Positions 36,044 through 50,381 of a stretch of 64,000 nucleotides of DNA are shown piece by piece. This DNA comes from Clavaria fumosa (lineage: Eukaryota > Basidiomycota > Agaricomycetes > Agaricales > Clavariaceae): the NCBI GenBank assembly GCA_951802425.1, contig OX637797.1:744001-808000 (forward strand), given 5' to 3'. The notes below the pieces were generated by a model. The model was not told where the DNA came from. It made no database searches and worked only from the letters and a program-made list of their open reading frames with translations. Positions within the stretch are counted from its first letter, which is position 1. Each line of letters starts with the position of its first letter. The position numbers and the translations under genes were made by a program.

Positions 36044-37561
36044 AAAACTAAGAGAGGAATATACTGTATCATAATGCGCCGAAAATGTCCAAACGACTTT
36101 GTATCACTTTATTCACCTTTCAAGACCATCGTACGCCCCGTCAACACTGCACCATATCTCAAACATATATTGCGGTTCGAGCCTGGATCGTTTTTGTTCT
36201 TTCTTTTTCTCGTTTTGCGTTGTAACCGTCCCCACAGCCTTGATTAAAAGCGCACACCTACAAGCCTACTACTACTTTACATCCTGCCTTGTGACGTTGT
36301 CTTGGTTTAACGGAGAAAGGTTCCTGGCTGCTCGACTTACTTTGTTTTGTACGGCAGTGATTCTCGTATCGTCGCTCCACTCTCTCACACTCCTCTCAGC
36401 ACGAGGTTATGTTATCCACATGCGTTACTAGAGAATGAAATGTCGGATGAGAGGACTTTGCAACTGAGAGATGACCGTGTCTCCGACGGTTTCCAAATGA
36501 CATGAATGACACAGACCGTGATATCCAGTCACCCCCGGTTCCATGACGGACTTGCCCGCATCCTCCGAGCATAGTTCCTTTCTACAACAATGTCGAGTTG
36601 CTGTAATCGCGACCGGACCTCTCTTCAATTTACCCAAACGGCAATCAGAAAGGTCACATCACGTGTCGCTGCGGAGCTATCACAAGTTTTGCCTCGTGTG
36701 GCCATGTGACCGGACACGCAACTTCTTTCTGGCGTCTATCAGATCAGATGTAACAACACAACGGCTCAACGGTTAGACTTTCAGGCTTTTTCCTTCTCAC
36801 TTGTTGAGTCTTTTTGCACTGGCGATGATGTTACAACAAACTGCGATTCGTGATCTGAACAATGGTCTGGCAGTGCGGGCGATCCGTCTAAGGCTATGTC
36901 TGACACTAAACCTTTCGGCATTACTCAGCTTCAGCTTTGCCCGTGATGCCCAAAGCACACCATAGAAGGAGGCGGTGCTGCCTCACATCATCATACGCGC
37001 TTGCGAGGCGGCCCAATTTGTCTTCCTCCCTGAGTCGATCCTTCCGGAGCAGTATCTGCGTTTCCAGCAGCACACGCGTGCTTGCGCGACCCACCGCAAC
37101 ATTTCATCGCCGTGCGTCACCTCGCCTGTTTTGACATTGCGCCGTGGAGTCACCATCTCAATCGCGTTGCCAACGTCATTCGGCATTCCATTTCAGATCA
37201 AGGTCTGACCCGAATTTGCTAAGACGCTCGCGCCAATAACATGCTCTGCGAGCGGGCCTGAATGCTAAGCGTGATTGCAACATCGCCCTTCGTGGCGTAA
37301 CCTCCGTTTAGTACGGATCCGAGGCTTCTTACAATCCCAGATTAGCGTGTCTCTATCCTCCGATCCTCACTTCCCGAGAAGGCTTCTGAGGGGAAACAGC
37401 ACTTTGACTCGGCCCACATCACTGACTCATCAAAGCGCCCCCCTCGACGTTGCTTGTGACATTGAGTGTCCTCGCGCCGGCTTCATATAAATGGAGCCCC
37501 CTCTGCAATATGTCCCACCTTCCCTTTCTCCCGCACTGTGTTTTCTTTCACTTCATCTGAG
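36044..37561. other. Intergenic region with TATA box of the P450 gene
   Basis: No gene was recognised in these 1.5 kb. The first few hundred bases are 3' flank of the RRM gene. A clear TATA-like element (catataaatgg, 37484-37494) lies about 70 nt before the P450 start codon and is followed by a pyrimidine-rich leader (cttccctttctcccgcactg). Short open frames elsewhere have no family resemblance. Confidence 0.5.
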
Positions 37562-39470
37562 ATGACCTCTATCCTCTTTTCCATCTGCCTTGTCTCGCTT
37601 GCATATATCCTCGTGAAGCTCACTTCTCGTAGTCGTTTGCCATTACCTCCCGGCCCGAAAACGACATTCTTCTCTGGTTCATTTCTTCGCTCACTGCGTG
37701 ACAAGCCATGGTTGGCCTACCGTAAGTGGTCAGAAACATACGGTAAGTCGCTTCGTGGATACTTTACCTCTTTAAGTAATTGACCTTGGGTGGACAGGAC
37801 CCATCCTCTATTTTCGTGTTTATGGACGCAGGACGCTGGTCTTGAATTCAGTCAAGGCAGTAACTGACCTGCTAGAGACGCGCTCCTCGATCTACTCAGA
37901 GCGCCCCAAGAGCTGGATGGTGCGACTCGCTGGCCGGAATTCGTCCGTCTTCTGGACCTCGTCAACACACCCCCGGTTCAAAAAGTATCGCACAATGCTG
38001 CAGTCTGGCTTGAACGCGCGGGCCGTCGAAGACTACCGGCATGTATTGGAGCAGGAGACACTTGCCTTTTTGAAGGACCTGCTCCATGCCCCTGAGGACT
38101 TCATGTCCAGCATCCAAAGGTGACCGCCCCGAGATTTCCTTCTAGTTTCGTGCATTTGCTTATGGCCTTGGCAGAAACGCGGCCGCGGTCATCTTGCGTC
38201 TTACTTACGGCTACGCATTTTCTGATACCAAGGACTCCTTCACTTCCGCTATGCAGAGAGCAAATGAGATGCAAATCCAGCTCCTCAGACCTGGATGGCT
38301 CGTAGAATCTTTTCCTCTATGTGAGAATCCGATCCTTCATTTATTTATTTCCCAACATTAATTTTTGATCACCAAAGTGCGTTTCTTGCCTGCATGGTTT
38401 CCCGGGGCACAGTTTAAGCGTTTTGCTGAGCGATGCGAAGTTGACATGAGGGACATCGAGACGGCTCCGTATTTATGGGCAAAATCTCAAATTGTCAGCA
38501 GATCCAGCTCTTGACCATTTGCACTTGTTGATTTTTCATTTTAGAAATCTGGAAACCATTTAGATTCTTTCACCTCTCGGCATCTCGATCTCCTGGATAC
38601 ATCTATGCTTGGTCGTGCGGAAGAGGAGGAGATCATCAAATGGTGCGGGGCCGCCTTGTTCGCAGGAGGCGCCGATACTGTATGTGGTACCTAGCGCTTT
38701 CTCCATTTGAATCACCCTTAGCATTCTTCCCACAGATGTCTTCCGTGATTGAATCTTTCTTCCTCGCCATGACTCTCTATCCCGACGTCCAGCGAAAGGC
38801 CCAGGCCGAAATTGATAGTGTAGTGGGGCACGACCGACTGCCGGGTACCCAAGACGAAGATGACACCACATACATCCCCGCGTTGATAAAGGAGGTGCTG
38901 CGCTGGGCCCCCGTTGGTCCTCTCGGTGAGAAATTCCAGTCAAGCTCAGCGTCGCACATGCTTACGCAGCATTCTGAAGGACTGCCGCATTGCGTTACGG
39001 AGGACGACGCGTACGGAGGATATCGGATACCCAAGGGTACCTCCGTGGTTGCGAACATATGGTGAGTCCTTCTCCTCGCGGACGGTCGTCGGGACGACTG
39101 AGTCGCTCCATAGGGCAATAACTCACGACCCGAAGATATACCCAAAGCCTGCCGACTTCTCTCCGGAGCGATTCATCGGTGCATATCCTCAACCCGATCC
39201 CAAGAAGTACGTTTTCGGGTTCGGCCGCCGCGCTTGTCCAGGTTCGCTTCTCTACTACCGCCCCCCGATCAGGACAGGCGTATTGATTCTACTGCTACAG
39301 GACAGAATTTTGTGCAAGCGTCCCTTTTCCGAACCATTGCCAACATACTCGCCGTATTTAACATCACCAAATCGGTTGATGAACATGGAAAGGAGATAAC
39401 ACCAGTCGCAGACTTCACATCGTCGCCAGCGAGGTCGGTGCCTCCCTACAGCCGAGATGTCTGGCATTGA
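37562..39470 (+). CDS. Cytochrome P450 monooxygenase
   Basis: This is a microsomal P450, probably oxidising a hydrophobic metabolite. The start is MTSILFSICLVSLAYILVKL, an N-terminal membrane anchor, followed by the proline hinge LPLPPGPK. Exons include 37562-37742, 37798-38119, 38175-38320, 38378-38493 and one from 38545, then three or more further exons. The oxygen-binding helix I (FAGGADT) lies just before an intron near 38680. The ExxR motif is KEVLRW (near 38893). The haem-binding loop FGFGRRACPG (near 39210-39240) has its cysteine. The C-terminus continues after an intron as QNFVQASLFRTIANIL to the stop at 39470. All conserved residues are present and the phases agree, so the gene looks functional. 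The layout resembles the basidiomycete CYP64/CYP5150-like group, but family assignment needs alignment. No secondary-metabolite core enzyme lies nearby. Confidence 0.85.
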
Positions 39471-39642
39471 CGAACTCTAACGCAGCCACCCCAAGCCTTT
39501 CAAATGTCGGATAGTTCCTCGATCAGAAGAGGCATTGGCGGTGCTCCACACGGCGAGTGATGTTTCGTGATCGCTCATTAGACAAGGACCACTATTAGTT
39601 GAGACAATCCTCATTTCTAATAGTTTGAATAGAGGTACCCTT

Positions 39643-40652
39643 TTAATATGGTTTGAACCGTCGCGAGGCCTTCATATTCTGTACTTTCTTCTGGTCGTCC
39701 TCCCACTTCTTCTTCAAGTCTAACACGGCTAGTACGCAAAGCAACTCAGCTTTCGCTGCCATCTCGCCAGCAAAGGGAGATACATACCTTTCCGCTGCTT
39801 CTCCGTCTTCTGGAAGGCGTAGAATGTCTCTTTTTCTTTTGGTTCCATTTTCTTCTTTCGTTTGTTGGTACTCGTCTCCCCGGTCTGCTGGAATTTTTTG
39901 CTTGCGACTGCGACCCCACCGCCGAGCGTTTGACCATAAGCACCACCCCTTGTGACTAGGGTGAAGCCGTCTTCGTCGACGATGGCCTCGCCCTTGCGAT
40001 ACTTCGATTTCTGCCTCGTTTTCGCGAGCTCGTGCTCGTAATGCTCTATGTACGAGTCTGCGTGCTCCCGCACGGCGTCTAGTGGAGGCCGGAGCGCGTC
40101 ATGCAAGGCGATGTAACGTGCGAGTCCAGAGGGCTCGGAGGGTGTGGGCCACGGTCGCGGCTTCGGCGATGCGAGGGCGCGGGCCACCGAAGACTCGTCG
40201 AGGAACACGACGTGCGCCGAAGCCCCAGTACGCCGCAGTGTTCGCAAAGGTGTATCTGGCAGAGGGACGATTTTGGGAGCGGCAGCCGCTGCAACTTTGG
40301 TCTTTTTTGGTCTTTTCTTTGGTCGCTCGTCCTCGGATGACTTTTCCTCTATGTCATTATCAGCCTGCATGGGTTCGTCGTCTGATGCGGACTCATCATG
40401 GGCTCCTGCCCCTTGTTCTGCGAAGACGACGCGTTCCACGGTCCCGGCGTACTTGAAGAAGACGACGAATTCCCGTTCCGTCGCATCTGGCGGCACATTG
40501 ACCAGAAACAGAGTCCGCCCCACTGGGAACGTTTTGCGGTTCGGATTTTTGGATTGCTCGTGAGATCGAGCGTAGACCACATGAGTGACAGTAGAGGAAT
40601 AACTTATTGGAAGGATAGTAAATCCAGCGATTGAGCTTGGGAGGCCAGGCAT
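39643..40652 (-). CDS. RRP7: RRP7, ribosomal RNA-processing protein
   Basis: Rrp7 is a nucleolar protein of the UTP-C/CURI module in the small-subunit processome. Exon 1 (40652-39788) and exon 2 (39728-39643) join in phase 1, giving 316 residues. The start MPGLPSSIAGFTILPI is chosen at the first ATG of the conserved N-terminal domain. Next comes an RRM-like region (GRTLFLVNVPPDATEREFV), an acidic insert (ADNDIEEKSSEDERPKK), and the Rrp7 C-terminal module (DEDGFTLVTRGG) with a basic helix ending KKKWEDDQKKVQNMKASRRF. The small second exon encodes the conserved end. It converges with the P450 gene: 172 bases separate the two stops. Confidence 0.9.
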
Positions 40653-42394
40653 GACACCCTGCGTGATGAAGATGTGGGGAATACCGTAACAGGCAGGTCG
40701 CTGACCACCGCTCACGACAAACTCTTCCAGGTAAGCAGAATTCCAATCTCAATGTGCTGGTAATTGTTGGGTGACCTCAATTTATATGTTGACTACATTC
40801 AGTTGCGCTCGAACTCTCCCCCTGGCGAAATGGATTCCTAGTATGCATTTCATAATCATAATTCTTTGGAGTCGGTAGGAATCAGTTTTCGTTATCTAAC
40901 ATTGAGCGTGCAATGTGTTTAAGCTACGCTTAACACTGGGGAAATAGGCAGCCTTGGGTGGACCCTTCCAGTATCCTAGTAATCTTGGCATCAGGTCAGA
41001 ACGAGAGGATTGTGCGAGGTCAGATTCTAGCCCGATTTGTGCAGACTTTTACGAGGGTTGATTTGTCCTGCTACAATCATTGTTGGAATTGGAAAGAACC
41101 CCTCTTCGCTATCGACCGATCTTTGAAAGACGAGCAATCAGACCGATGCCACTGCTTGACTATAAATCGCCAAACGACTCGGTCAGGACAATTATGTCTC
41201 TTACGAGTTGTGTTGGTGGTTATACCTTTACAGGAAACCATGACACTTTGCTCCTCGAAGCCAGTTGTTGCTCATTCTGCTGACCGTGTAATGAGAGCCC
41301 GCCCGCGAGCACTGGTATTCCTTGCGAGTTTCCTGCGACGCATGCAGCATCTGATAAAAGAGTCTTTGCAGTTTCTGGTCGGACGAATGTCGAATTTGGA
41401 GCTAAGGGCTATCTATGATATCATTCGGTGGCAAAGGTCGTCTGGTCTGGACTCCTCCGTGAAAGCAATATTGGCCGTCCTGTCGGGTGTGAGATACGTT
41501 CTGGTAATCAACTCTGCCCTGTATTGTGACATGACTTACGACATCCTGGGGTAGGTTCTTCGCAAATCCATCATGCTGGGTGACTCACCCGCTTCATCGG
41601 GTTTGCGACGACGTCGGAAGGGAGGGTCACCGAAACAGATTTGCTGTAAAGACTGACAGGAGCTCCTAGCGGCTGTTTGCGAACCGACGAATTGCTGCCT
41701 CCCTGCCAAGGGTTACTTGCGGCTCCCTTCATCTGCTGTTACCTTTGGTTTTATAGTTTGCACAGCGTCGTAAGTTACTCGTCGAGTACTCATCTCGCCG
41801 TCGAGGGGGCAACTAGGACGGTGGCGTGGCTGTGAGCATCGGAGCCGAGATCTCGGCAGACACGACGGGTGCACCTGCAGACCCGCGCACGCGCACCAAC
41901 CAGGAGGTGGAGTCGAGCTGCAACACAGCAGCATTTCACTTGGCTTGACTCAAGGCCTTCAAGTTTTAACTACCTTTATTTTCTTGCACGTCGCAGACAT
42001 ATCACCGCCAATGGGGGTGCGCCGCGGGAAGGTCGTCACTATTTAAGGTGAAGCTGCTTTGCTTGCGCTCCAAATCAAATTTGTTCTCAGCGTATCCGCT
42101 TTAGGTTCGGTCTAGGTTTGCTTGGGAAAGGCCTGGGCTTCGACGACCTGGGCTCTGTCTCGCGTTCCAGACACTGCTTTCCGTGCTATCATGAGAAATC
42201 ACCATCCGCACACGCCGCTCCTCGGGTGTTAATTCCTTCGAAACGTATCAGAAAGGATCAGTGCACAGGCCCCTCAAATTGGGTGAGGGGACTCACAGGG
42301 TGTTGCCTCTAGGTGCACAATTTCCGCCGAGTGAACTCTGTCAATACCATAAGACACCAGTCAGTCTATTCACTTCTTATCCTTTACAAAGACG
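40653..42394. other. Intergenic region with one unassigned open frame
   Basis: This 1.7-kb interval has no recognised gene. An uninterrupted frame of 198 codons lies at 40958-41554 (plus). Its start overlaps a likely Rrp7 upstream region, its product shows no domain I know, and its composition is unlike neighbouring exons, so it may be chance. From about 41950 to 42394 the sequence is upstream flank of the lectin-like gene. Confidence 0.3.
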
Positions 42395-43647
42395 ATGCCT
42401 CCGCTGGTCGCTCATCGTAATCTTCCTGACGGCATTTATCGCATACATAGCTTCCTGTATCCAGACCTTTTCCTCGACCAGCCCCTGGAAAACGATGGGC
42501 CTGTCACAGTTAGCCCCCAGGGCGGCGTTACGTCCAGAAGCCAACTGGTGAACAAGTTCTGCCACCCGCTACCTTACTTTGCCTTGATAAGCTCATTGTA
42601 CAGTGGGAGATAGCCCGTCACAGGACAGAAAACAAGTACACGATCTCGAACTTCGGAGGCTCGCGCGCTCTAGGCATCAGAATCGACCCAGACATACCCG
42701 GCGAATCGGCCCTTTCCACTGCAAGATTTGCTCAACGGCTGCACTGGACCGTCGAGCCTAGGCATGAAGCTTTTGTGTACGCATTTTCAATGACCTGTTG
42801 GTCATCTATTTTACGCATGTGCGGTAGCATCGGCATCAGTAGTGATGAGCGCGTGATCGGACTTACTGATGATGGGAGTCGGGTGAGATCCGGACTTTTG
42901 GCCCTTGTTCGTGTTTAACCCTGGTTGCAGCTCTGCCTCTCCAACATTAATGTTCGTGCCCATCTGATGTGGAGTTCTACAACCCGACAATGCTCACAAC
43001 CTCGTTATGAGCAGGGTTCTAGGAGTCAACGCTGGACCCTCGACATAGTTTCGCTTCGTTCTCCCGACCACATAGATCTCAATAAAACCTACTTGATCAA
43101 GAACCTTGCCACAGGAAAATCTCTCTTAGTGCGTTCGCCCTATGGAAGCTATCCGCTCCATATCACGTCCTATTCGGATCCAAGCATGAGCACGCCGGAT
43201 TATCTGAAGGTGTGCTAGCCTCTTGAGATACATGGCTTGACTAATTATTGTGCCGCAGTGGAGACTCCAAAGGCGCCAAGACGGCAGTATCGCGCTCAGG
43301 AATGTTCGCTTCGGGGCCTTGTGGGCAACAAATCACTTTCAAATTGGGACTGAACCCACAGGCTATCGATTTATACCTGTGGCCACAGGACCTTATTATT
43401 AGTATGTCCGGCGTAACTTACGCTGAGTTTCTCAACCGACGTTCGCACCTACGTGACGCATAGCATCTGTCCCGACATGACGTCTTCTCCGCCAAGAGTG
43501 GCACAAGACAGTGCGGTCGTGGATTTAGATACTGCCATGGTCCGTGTTCACAAATTGTATATCGAATGGTGGCTTATCTTTTGGCCAGCCTACAGCTGTT
43601 CTGGAGGAGCGTAATCCGTTTCAGATGTGGGAGCTCATGCCGCTATA
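42395..43647 (+). CDS. Beta-trefoil lectin-like protein
   Basis: This is a small multi-exon gene encoding at least two beta-trefoil-like repeats. The first has DGIYRIHSF, TVSPQGG, LWEIARHR (after an intron) and KYTISNF. The second has NKTYLIKNLATGKSLLV, then WRLQRRQDGSIALRNV after an intron. A final exon ends PFQMWELMPL with TAA at 43645-43647. The periodic W-x-(I/L/V) and Y-x-I motifs are those of carbohydrate-binding or protease-inhibitor trefoils of mushrooms (CCL2-like lectins, cospin-like inhibitors); which one cannot be told. No signal peptide is seen, so the product is probably cytoplasmic, as in fruit-body lectins. The 3' third (43398-43590) needs two poorly defined splice sites, and a TAG at about 43400 would end the protein early if they are not used. 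Confidence 0.6.
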
Positions 43648-44177
43648 ATTCACACTGCTCCCCTGTGCAATGTATGCCAATCGACATCTGGAGTCTGAGC
43701 AACAGAATACTCATTGTAGTCTAGCGCGCCTCAATTCTATCGATTCACGCTGCCAAGTTGACGTCATGTTGGTATTGTACTACAGCCCAATGATATCCTG
43801 TTGCTTGTAATCTCCCGGACAGTTGTGTACTGCCAGATATCTAGTTCTAAAGAATAGTTCGTTTTGTCTATAGCGAAGTCAAGTCCGTACCCGAGCCTAT
43901 GAAGCTGTCCAGACTGGTCTGGCTAGCGAATCATGCGCAGATTGAATGATGTAATCGGTTCGGGGGCTGCCGTAACAATTACCGAGCGCTTAATAATTTC
44001 CTTCGATCGTTGAGAGGCTCCACACCGCAAGTTGGATGGATTCCGAGTCAGTAAAATTACACCGCGCGGTCCCGCACTGATACAATGGCCCGATCTCTAG
44101 CGAGCTTAATCCTCGACGTTAGCCGTACCTAAGCCCTCAACGCTACTGGTAACCGTATGTGGTTCTTTGATAGAACG
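43648..44177. other. Intergenic spacer
   Basis: These 530 bases lie between two converging genes. No exon, RNA gene or repeat was recognised. It presumably contains the two 3' UTRs. Confidence 0.4.
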
Positions 44178-44885
44178 CTATGTAGTATATTCAGGAGGTC
44201 GATCGTCAGGGACTTCGTTGTTGTTGCCGGGAGGGAGAGCGGCCGACGACCCGGCCACGGAGGAGTACATTGCTGTTCCGGACGACCATTGCATCAGCTC
44301 AACTACAAGCCAGGGACGTCCGTTCAATTGACTTACGCAGCCCTTCGTCTTCGTCAAGTACGGATTGTCGCTTCATATATATGGCGCGCTCTCTCGTCTT
44401 CTCCAGCATGCTGACGAACTGGAACATGGCGCGGTCTTTCAGGCGTAGTTCAGCAGATGTGCCATCGGTGAAGCCGCCGCCCGATACAGGCTTGATGATG
44501 AAGGATAAGTAGTTCAGACCCAGGAGGGGTTGTTCGAATCGCGTGGACAAGATCGAAGGCAGCGGGATAGAGATTGAGTCGAAACTTGGACTGGGGCCAG
44601 TACTCGGAGCTGGAGTGACGTATATCAACTATGGGTGGCACGTTAGACGGCGACTCGATGCAGGATGGTTGTGCATACACGCTGATCAGTCAGATACACA
44701 CTCCCCGCCTCTTTCATCTTCAGGGAACCACCAGAACCGCCGGACTTGGCTGAAGGGTCTGTAGGAGGCGCGTCGGGGATGGTGATAGAGAGTTCCGCCC
44801 CCGAGTCGATCGCGGTGATGATCTGCTCATTGGGCAGAGGAACCGGTGTGCGGTCGGGGCTTAGCATGACCCAGTTCAATGCCAT
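44178..44885 (-). CDS. WBP2-like (WW-domain-binding protein 2, GRAM/PH-like) protein
   Basis: WBP2 proteins have an N-terminal GRAM domain and a C-terminal PPxY motif that binds WW domains. Three exons keep phase: 44885-44679, 44628-44337 and 44272-44178, giving 197 residues. The start MALNWVMLSPDRTPVPLP is the usual beginning of fungal members. The GRAM core follows: GSVYLTDQRLIYVTPAP, ILSTRFEQPLLGLNYLSF, RLKDRAMFQFVSMLEKTRER. The C-terminus is short and ends with RPPEYTT, a PPxY-type motif, just before TAG at 44178. A partner could be an Rsp5-type WW ubiquitin ligase, but that is inference. Confidence 0.88.
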
Positions 44886-44998
44886 TGTGAGATAAGGGTA
44901 GCGCGCTGGTGCGGGTGACGGCGCACCTGTCCGGGCGTGGCTGCAACACTCAGGAGCAGTTATGGAAGAAAGATGTAAGAAGTATACTCCTATCATCT

Positions 44999-45081
44999 GG
45001 CTACCTGGCGCAATGGTAGCGCGTTTGGCTTCGATTGCCAGCGGCACCAAAAGGTTGCAGGTTCGAGTCCTGCGGTGGTCA
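44999..45081 (+). tRNA. tRNA-Arg (anticodon TCG) with 11-nt intron
   Basis: The cloverleaf folds by eye. Acceptor stem GGCTACC (44999-45005) pairs with GGTGGTC (45074-45080) using two G-T pairs. D stem GCGC/GCGC (45008-45011, 45019-45022) has GG in its loop. Anticodon stem TTTGG (45024-45028) pairs with CCAAA (45047-45051). T arm GCAGG-TTCGAGT-CCTGC (45057-45073) is perfect. The discriminator base is A45081. The anticodon loop is 18 nt long, so an 11-nt intron (45035-45045) must follow position 37. This places TCG at 45031-45033, reading the arginine codon CGA. Box B is canonical (GGTTCGAGTCC). Confidence 0.85.
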
Positions 45082-45082
45082 T

Positions 45083-45088
45083 TTTTTA
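45083..45088 (+). terminator. RNA polymerase III terminator of the tRNA gene
   Basis: A run of six T residues starts two bases after the tRNA 3' end, which is the usual Pol III stop signal. Confidence 0.8.
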
Positions 45089-45317
45089 TTAAGTCATCTC
45101 TTTGTAGCCTCGTGCCCTTTTTTGGAAACCAAACTTGTTTTCTACTCAACGACGACCGTACGACGACCGTACGACACGTTGCCGTGCTGTGCCGTTGCTC
45201 AATGCTGATTGGGCTACCAAAGCACGTTGTGGGACTGCGGAATTCGTGACGGCACCGCGGTGCAAGATTCTACCATCCGACGAGCAGTGTCTTTGATACC
45301 CTGTAAGCACTTAGGCA

Positions 45318-47680
<2,363 letters not shown>

Positions 47681-47916
47681 AGGATAATGAGATGTAGAGG
47701 AAAGGAAAAAGAAATGTCTGCAGAGTGCGTCGAACTCGCGACCCTGGCAATCCCGATAGCCGTTAAGCGCATGACCATTGAACCACGTAAGCTTAGCGGG
47801 TGGCGGGTTGTCATGTGAGAGGCGAGAGTTACGCCGTGCTGTGTTACAGTGTAAGCGGGGAGCGTCATCCATCCATCCACCTCGCTTTCATGACTCCGTC
47901 AAAGGCTTGAGACCAC

Positions 47917-50381
47917 ATGTCCCTTCCCTCAGATTTTCGGCCTTGGTCTTCTCCCCACGCTCAACAGATCCTCTTCCTGGAACAGACCGTCGTCTTGCTC
48001 ATCCTCCTGATCGTTCTTGTGTTGCTTGTGCTCATTCTCAGCAAAGTCAACGTAAACTATATATTCGTGTCTGCCGTCATGGTACTCGAGACCCTGGGCA
48101 ACATGTTGCCCTGGAGCTGGTCGCCTTCACATCTCTCTGGCTTTCCGGTTGCAAGCACAAGTGACAGAAAAAAAGGCAAGAGAAAACACGGCGTCCGGTC
48201 CAGGGCGGAACAGGGCTCGGCTGCAAATGGCAGCGCGAAGCATGGTGAGCGCAAAATTTTTCTGTTCAGTGACACCAACTTGCGCCTGACATGGCTGGGA
48301 AAGACCACAAACGCACTGAAGACGCCTACTTTCCTGGTCTGGTTAATATCTCGGGAACGTACTGCTTCATGAACGCCACGATACAGGTTGGTCCATAACT
48401 GTCTTGTAAAGGCAATATCTGCACAGAACTCATGTTTATCTGAACAGGCCTTGGCATCATTGTCTTATCTACAGCCACACTTAGACGCCATTCACGCCAA
48501 AGCAGAAGCACTAGATGTGCCTACCCCCGTCATCGACGCCCTCCGAGATATCCTTCGCTGTACGTCTGGCCACTTTTGCTACCATAACCTATCATCGAAA
48601 CCTCACACAGCTCTCAACACGCCGACCCCCACGCCCGCCCCCATTCGTCCCACTGCGCTGATATACGCCCTCTCCAACCACTCACCGAAACTGCACAGTC
48701 TCACACTTTTCTCTTCCCGTGAGCACCAGGACGCGCAGGAGCTGTTTCAACTTCTCTCTGAGTGCATCAAGTCAGAGGGCGCCGCCGTCGACAAGGAAAA
48801 TCACCGAGACCCTGGCCTCGGCGGCCTCACCCCCGCCGGTGGCTCCTGGCAGACAGAGATCGATAAAAACCCTTTCGACGGCCTGACTGCTAACAGGAGG
48901 AGTTGCGTTGAGTGTGGATACACGGAGGCCGTCATGCACTTTGCTTTTGATAACTGGCAACTCGCGGTCCCCTCAATTACCGTGCGTGTTCAGTAGTTGC
49001 GCGTTACATTACCCTACTCACCTTTCCTCAGTCGAATTGCCAGCTTGAGGAATGCCTTGCAGATTACACGCGCCTGGAAGTTCTCACGGATTGCATCTGC
49101 CGAAAATGCTCTTTGCTCGCTACACACAAACGACTCCAACAGGAAGCGGATAAGCTTGCAGAGATTGTCTCGGCTGACCCAAGTCCATCATTATCCAGAA
49201 GGAAGAAGGTGAAAGAAGCGAGAAAGTTGGTGACGCGCGTCAAAGCGGCACTGGAGCAAGGACGAATAGAAGATGATATCAAAGGCGTCAAGATGGAGAA
49301 AATATTTAGCAAGGCCTCAACTAAACAGGCTATGATAGCTCGAGTGCGCATTGCCATTCCGTGATGCTCGTTATTCCATTCTAACGTCTCCGTCCAGCCA
49401 CCCCCTGTGCTGGCGTTGCACATCAATCGCTCCATGCACTACGGCCAATACGTCACTAAAAACCCCATACGACTTATTTTTCCGGAGCTGCTGGACCTGA
49501 CCCCCTTCACAACTTCTGGGAATCTGTCCACGGTACCGTCCGTGCCGCTGTCAACTCAGCCACCGCGGTCTGCCACGCCAACCCCTTCGACAATTGCCCT
49601 GACGCGGTCCATATACCGATTGCAGGCGGTTGTATGCCACTACGGGCAACATAGCTTCGGTCATTACGTCTGTCTCCGGCGGAAACCTTCACTTACGGCA
49701 GGGGCGCTTGGGGAAGGGGGCGCGGATAGCGGGGGGGTCCGAGCCCCGGAGTGGCTGCGTGTGAGTGACGACGCGGTGCGGGAGTGCGCGCTTGCAGATG
49801 TGTTGGCCGAGGGCTCAGGGGCATTCATGCTGTACTATGAGAAGGTGTCACCAGAGCGGCGGCAGCAGTTGTCCCCACGGAGCTCGGAGGAGACGCTGAA
49901 GCCGGAGATGAAACTCCGGAACGGGTCGAGCGTGAGTCTCGTGAGCGTCGCGAGCGGGAGCAGTAGCCCTGGTCTGGACACGGGCGTTGTCGCCGCCGTT
50001 GGCTCGGACGCGGCGATGACGGAGGGGAAGGGCGCCACGGGGAGGCCGCGTATCGTCAGGAGGGTCGTCCCCGGGCGTGGGCGGAGCCTGAGTGTAGGAC
50101 CGAGTGCCGGGTCGAGTTCGGCTTATGCTAGAGGGTCCCACGCGAACGGCGGGGGTACGGCGTCGATGTCCGTGTCCATGTCGATGCTGAATGGGGAAGC
50201 GAATGGTAGCGGGAAGTTTTCGTCGTTGGAGAATGGGTCGCTTCAGGAGGCACAAAGACCCACTTTTTACCATTCGCCCGCCCTTCCGGTGTCATCACCG
50301 TCGCTCTCGCCCTCGCCGCCGCCACCGATGCCGATAGAGACCCCGAAACCCATGCATCCGCCAGCTACGGTGTGGACTTGA
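47917..50381 (+). CDS. Membrane-anchored ubiquitin C-terminal hydrolase (UBP1/USP30-like)
   Basis: This is a ubiquitin-specific protease that cleaves ubiquitin from proteins. It starts at MSLPSDFRPWS (47917) and has a strongly hydrophobic N-terminal segment (VVLLILLIVLVLLVLIL) followed by basic residues, as in yeast Ubp1 and animal USP30, so it is probably anchored in the ER or mitochondrial outer membrane. The Cys box is ISGTYCFMNATIQ (near 48340-48386), then LFSSREHQDAQELFQLLSE. A C-x-x-C pair (RRSCVECGYTEA) matches CICRKC in a later exon, the USP zinc ribbon. The His box is HYGQHSFGHYVCLRRK (near 49638-49685). The tail after SGAFMLYYE is Ser/Pro/Gly-rich and likely disordered. About seven exons are present. 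Catalytic Cys and His are both kept. Confidence 0.87.

Noticed and set aside
40958..41554. 198-codon open frame as a gene
   Set aside because: No recognisable family, no splice structure and no clear promoter. It is noted only as an unassigned frame.
47716..47792. tRNA-like sequence on the minus strand (a D-arm-like tggttcaatgg and a T-loop-like gagttcgacg)
   Set aside because: The acceptor ends do not pair and the T stem has two mismatches. It may be a decayed tRNA, but no supported cloverleaf can be drawn.
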